Shown one piece after another: positions 61,367 through 64,000 of a DNA stretch of 64,000 nt. The DNA lies in assembly GCF_019974155.1 (NCBI RefSeq), contig NZ_AP025158.1, forward strand, positions 496,001 through 560,000, given 5' to 3'. Below the pieces are notes generated by a model. The model did not search any database and had not been told where the DNA came from. It was given only the letters and a program-made list of their open reading frames with translations. Position numbers and translations under genes: made by a program. The number at the start of each line of letters is the position of its first letter. Within the stretch, counting starts at the first letter, position 1. Source of the stretch: Thermus thermophilus. GTDB taxonomy: Bacteria > Deinococcota > Deinococci > Deinococcales > Thermaceae.

Positions 61367-63022
61367 ATGCTGAGGCGGCGGGAGGTATTGAAGGCGGGTT
61401 TGGCCCTGTCCCCTTTGGGGGTTTTCGGGAGGGCCCAGGAGGGCTTCACCCTCACCTTGGTCCACACCAACGACACCCACGCCCGCCTGGAGCCCGTGGA
61501 GCTCACCCTTTCCGGCAAGAAGACCCCTGTGGGGGGCGTGGCCCGGAGGATCGCCCTTTTTGATCGGCTCAGGGCCTCGAGGCGGAACCTCCTCTTCCTG
61601 GACGCGGGGGACGTCTTCCAGGGCACCCTCTACTTCAACCAGTACCGGGGCCTGGCGGACCGCTACTTCATGCACCGGGCCCTCTACCGGGTCATGGCCC
61701 TGGGGAACCACGAGTTTGACCTGGGCCCGGGCCCCTTGGCGGACTTCCTCAAGGGGGCGAGGTTCAAGGTGGTCTCCGCCAACGTGGACGTGAGCCAGGA
61801 GCCGAGGCTTAAGGGCCTCTTCGCCCCCTACGCCGTGGTCCAGGTGGGCGGGGAGAGGATTGGGGTCATCGGCCTCACCACCCCGGACACCAAGGAGATC
61901 GCCAACCCCGGGCCCACCGTGGCCTTCCTGGACCCCTACGAGACCGCCCAGAAGGCGGTGTACGAGCTCCTCGCCAAGGGGGTCAACAAGATCGTGGTCC
62001 TCTCCCACCTGGGCTACGCCGAGGACCTGAAGCTCGCCCGGAGGCTCGTGGGGGCCCAGGTGATCGTGGGCGGCCACTCCCACACCCTTTTAGGAAGCTT
62101 TCCCCACAAGGAGCTTTCCCCCATGGGGCCCTACCCCACGGTGGTGAGGAACCCCGAGGGGAAGGACGTCTTGGTGGTCCAGGCCTGGGAGTGGGGGAAG
62201 GTGGTGGGCCTTTTGGAGGTCACCTTCGGGGCCAAGGGGGAGCTTTTGGCCTACAAGGGGGAGGCCCTCCTCATGACCCCGGAGGCCGCCCCCGAGGACT
62301 TCTTCGCCAAGGAGGCCCTCCTCGCCTACGCCCAGCCGGTGATGGCCTTGATGCAGCAGGTCATCGCCGAGGCCAAGGTGGACCTGGTGGGGGAAAGGGC
62401 CATCGTGCGCAGGCGGGAGAGCAACCTGGGGAACCTCATCGCCGACGGGATGCTCTGGAAGACGAGGGGCGCCGGGACCCAGATCGCCCTGCAAAACGGC
62501 GGCGGCATCCGGGCCTCCATCCCCAAGGGGCCCATCACCGTGGGCAAGGTGTACGAGGTCCTGCCCTTCGGGAACACCCTGGTGGTCATGGACCTGAAGG
62601 GCAAGGAGATTTTGGCCGCCCTGGAGAACGGGGTCTCCCAGTGGGAGGGCCAGGCGGGCCGCTTCCTGCAGGTCTCCGGCCTCCGCTACGCCTTTGACCT
62701 CTCCCGCCCCGCGGGGAGCCGGGTGGTGCGGGTGGAGGTGAAGGGGGAGAAGGGGTACGTGCCCCTGGACCTCGAGGCCACCTACCGGGTGGTGGTGAAC
62801 AACTTCATCGCCAACGGGGGCGACGGCTTCACCGTGCTCAAGGAGGCCCAGGGCTACCGGGTGGACACGGGCTTTAGCGACGCCGAAAGCTTCATGGACT
62901 ACCTCAAGGAGCTCAAGGTGGTGGAGGCGGGCCTCGAGGGCCGGATTGAGGTCCTGAACGAGCCCAAAGGGGAAAAGCCCGCCTACTTCGCCTACCGGGT
63001 GCCGGGGCTCGTGGGGGTGTAG
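61367..63022 (+). CDS. Tat-exported 5'-nucleotidase/2',3'-cyclic phosphodiesterase (UshA family)
   Basis: 551 residues. The N-terminus LRRREVLKAGLALSPLG is a twin-arginine signal. Metallophosphatase domain (about 28-310): LVHTNDTHARLE, DAGDVFQGTLYFN, ALGNHEFDLG, ILSHLGYAEDLK-type block (VVLSHLGYA) and VGGHSHTLLG. The C-terminal nucleotidase domain (about 340-530) has RRRESNLGNLIADGMLW, QNGGGIRASIPKGPIT and NNFIANGGDGF. Releases phosphate from extracellular nucleotides. The frame is open far upstream, but GGAGG at 61357-61361 fits ATG 61367. Confidence 0.93.
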   Translation: MLRRREVLKAGLALSPLGVFGRAQEGFTLTLVHTNDTHARLEPVELTLSGKKTPVGGVARRIALFDRLRASRRNLLFLDAGDVFQGTLYFNQYRGLADRYFMHRALYRVMALGNHEFDLGPGPLADFLKGARFKVVSANVDVSQEPRLKGLFAPYAVVQVGGERIGVIGLTTPDTKEIANPGPTVAFLDPYETAQKAVYELLAKGVNKIVVLSHLGYAEDLKLARRLVGAQVIVGGHSHTLLGSFPHKELSPMGPYPTVVRNPEGKDVLVVQAWEWGKVVGLLEVTFGAKGELLAYKGEALLMTPEAAPEDFFAKEALLAYAQPVMALMQQVIAEAKVDLVGERAIVRRRESNLGNLIADGMLWKTRGAGTQIALQNGGGIRASIPKGPITVGKVYEVLPFGNTLVVMDLKGKEILAALENGVSQWEGQAGRFLQVSGLRYAFDLSRPAGSRVVRVEVKGEKGYVPLDLEATYRVVVNNFIANGGDGFTVLKEAQGYRVDTGFSDAESFMDYLKELKVVEAGLEGRIEVLNEPKGEKPAYFAYRVPGLVGV

Positions 63023-63033
63023 TGCCACCCCAC

Positions 63034-63058
63034 GCTGGCCCAAGCCAGCATGGGGGCC
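63034..63058. repeat. 25-bp hairpin repeat, copy 2, after the 5'-nucleotidase gene
   Basis: Identical over 25 bases to 8312-8336. It lies 11 bp after the stop of the plus-strand gene, facing the minus-strand MOSC gene. Confidence 0.6.
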
Positions 63059-63120
63059 CAGGCCAAAGGCCCCTGGGGAGCTTCCCTGGGCCAGTCGGGC
63101 GAAGGAAGCAAGGGTAGTAG

Positions 63121-63190
63121 CCCAAAAGGACGCCCCCCGGGGGGTTCCCCTTCTTTTGGGGCCCCCGCTCTGGCGAAAGCCAGAGCGGGG
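63121..63190. terminator. Multi-hairpin region between convergent genes
   Basis: Three stems in 70 bp: CCCAAAAG (63121-63128) with 63153-63160; CCCCCC/GGGGGG (63133-63138 with 63139-63144), nested in it; and a 12-bp perfect stem CCCCGCTCTGGC (63163-63174) with 63179-63190 and a GAAA loop. The MOSC stop is at 63194. Together with the repeat at 63034 the 171-bp gap is nearly all hairpins. Confidence 0.6.
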
Positions 63191-63193
63191 TGC

Positions 63194-63637
63194 CTAGCCC
63201 ACCGGGGCGAGGACGAGGACCGGGTCCCCCACCCGCACGGAGCCGCCCTCGAGGACCCGGGCGTACACCCCCCGGCCCCCGTAGAGGAGCTTGGGCAGCC
63301 GGAGGTCAAACTGGGAGAGGCTCTTGCAGACGGTGCACACCTGGGAAAGCTCCAAAAGGGCCTCCCCCACCCTAAGCCTCGCCCCCGGGGGAAGGGCGTG
63401 GGGGTCCAGGTCCAGGAGGAGGTTTTCCCCTAGGGCTCCGTAGGGGAGGAGGACCCCCGCCCCTCGGGCCTTCTCGTAGGCGGGAAGCCCCGCCACCAAG
63501 ACCGCCCGGTCGGGGTCTTTGCCGGCGTGCCGGTCCCCCTTGGCCCCAAAGCCCGCCACGAGCTCCAAGGCCTCCACCCGCGGCTTGGGGAGGCCGGAGC
63601 CTAGGCCGAGGTGGAGGGAGACCACCTGCCCCTTCAT
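63194..63637 (-). CDS. MOSC domain protein
   Basis: 147 residues of the MOSC fold used in molybdenum-cofactor sulfurase/reductase proteins. It has GFGAKGDRHAGKDPDRAVLVAG, GALGENLLLDLDPHALPPGARLRVG and the conserved Cys in LSQVCTVCKSL (about 97). Possibly binds or transfers sulfur or Moco; small stand-alone members are common. Overlaps the cytochrome gene by 4 nt and is downstream of it. Confidence 0.9.
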   Translation of the reverse strand: MKGQVVSLHLGLGSGLPKPRVEALELVAGFGAKGDRHAGKDPDRAVLVAGLPAYEKARGAGVLLPYGALGENLLLDLDPHALPPGARLRVGEALLELSQVCTVCKSLSQFDLRLPKLLYGGRGVYARVLEGGSVRVGDPVLVLAPVG

Positions 63638-64000
63638 GGCAGTTTGAGGCCTTGGCGGAGCTTCAGAACCTCCTCGGGGGTGAGGGGTTTGGCCTTCGCC
63701 GCCTGCACCTCCTCCGGCGTGTAGGGACGGAAGCCCTCAGGGGCGCCCCAGGCGGCCAGGTGGTTCAGCACCAGGGCCAGCTCCTCGTCGGAAAGCCAGG
63801 AGAAGCCGGGCATCACGTTGTTGTACTCCTGGCCTAGGACCTTCATGGGCCCCTGGACCCCGTAGAGTAGGACCAGAAGGAGGTACTCCCGTCCGCCTTG
63901 TGCCTTGAGGAGAGCCTCCACGTGCCCCTTCAAGGGCGGGAAGAGGGGAGGGTTGCCCTCGCCCTGAAGCCCGTGGCAGCCCTGGCAGTTGGCGTAGACC
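63634..64000 (-). CDS. c-type cytochrome, partial (5' end outside the window)
   Basis: The last 121 codons of a gene whose start lies beyond 64000. The heme-binding motif Cys-Gln-Gly-Cys-His lies near the edge (63970-63984), then GLQGEGNPPLFPPLKG and VMPGFSWLSDEELALVLNHLAAWG, which holds the methionine ligand. A class I single-heme cytochrome domain. It may be an exported electron carrier or a domain of a larger protein; not decidable here. Confidence 0.9.
   Translation of the reverse strand, partial: VYANCQGCHGLQGEGNPPLFPPLKGHVEALLKAQGGREYLLLVLLYGVQGPMKVLGQEYNNVMPGFSWLSDEELALVLNHLAAWGAPEGFRPYTPEEVQAAKAKPLTPEEVLKLRQGLKLP

Overview
The window is a high-GC, gene-dense chromosomal segment of Thermus thermophilus or a very close relative. 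Several products are recognisable at species level: a 334-residue homoisocitrate dehydrogenase, a 202-residue SdrP, a 103-residue CutA1, a 377-residue citrate synthase, the PilM-N-O-W-Q set, and a two-gene ABC exporter whose lengths and key residues match TmrB and TmrA. An IS insertion and two broken reading frames suggest it is not an exact copy of a well-known reference strain, but that is inference.

Layout. 0-6.5 kb: homoserine kinase and a DUF4388 protein, a lower-GC islet with a Cys-rich secreted peptide and a membrane protein, NAD(P)HX repair enzyme, sirtuin, Der GTPase, an acyltransferase. 6.5-11 kb: AcpS, rRNA methyltransferase RsmF, then aroB-aroK-aroC. 11-16.7 kb: the type IV pilus/DNA-uptake operon pilM-N-O-W-Q with a clear promoter. 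16.7-20.7 kb: homoisocitrate dehydrogenase (lysine by the alpha-aminoadipate route), a DUF5317 membrane protein, and an HD-GYP gene split by a 915-bp IS. 20.7-21.4 kb: a 29-residue peptide gene with its own promoter and terminator, a structured intergenic stretch, and tRNA-Phe and tRNA-Asp. 21.4-30.2 kb: CoaX, OsmC, cell-wall amidase, a Ser/Thr kinase with a secreted protein, patatin, signal peptidase, LutABC. 30.2-34.3 kb: a truncated Mrr-like gene and the sdrP-DUF502-hypothetical-response regulator-histidine kinase cluster. 34.4-37.8 kb: gyrA, cutA and a nucleotidyltransferase/small-protein pair in overlapping order. 37.8-46.5 kb: aroQ, a frameshifted LysM-M23 gene, an RNA methyltransferase, a LuxR-type regulator, a frameshifted M20 peptidase, HU, PlsC, endonuclease V, and two head-to-head phosphomannose-isomerase-type genes. 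46.5-54.3 kb: an E1-like enzyme (TtuC type), citrate synthase, TmrB/TmrA, FolC, a PrcB-like lipoprotein. 54.3-59.8 kb: a dppC remnant and the branched-chain amino-acid ABC operon livK-H-M-G-F. 59.8-64 kb: glutamine synthetase, a Tat-exported 5'-nucleotidase, a MOSC protein and the start of a cytochrome c gene running off the edge.

Cross-cutting observations: most operons use 1-20 nt gene overlaps. Many start codons lie 5-9 nt after a TATAAT-like hexamer, the leaderless arrangement known in Thermus, and some divergent genes share overlapping hexamers. Convergent gene ends carry GC-rich hairpins, and one 25-bp hairpin repeat is shared by two such junctions 55 kb apart. Most genes are ordinary housekeeping. 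The least explained parts are the Cys-rich peptide/membrane pair (1.7-2.3 kb), the 29-residue peptide unit with the neighbouring structured RNA-like region (20.7-21.1 kb), and the nucleotidyltransferase pair in the gyrA cluster. No CRISPR array, prophage or large defence island was seen.
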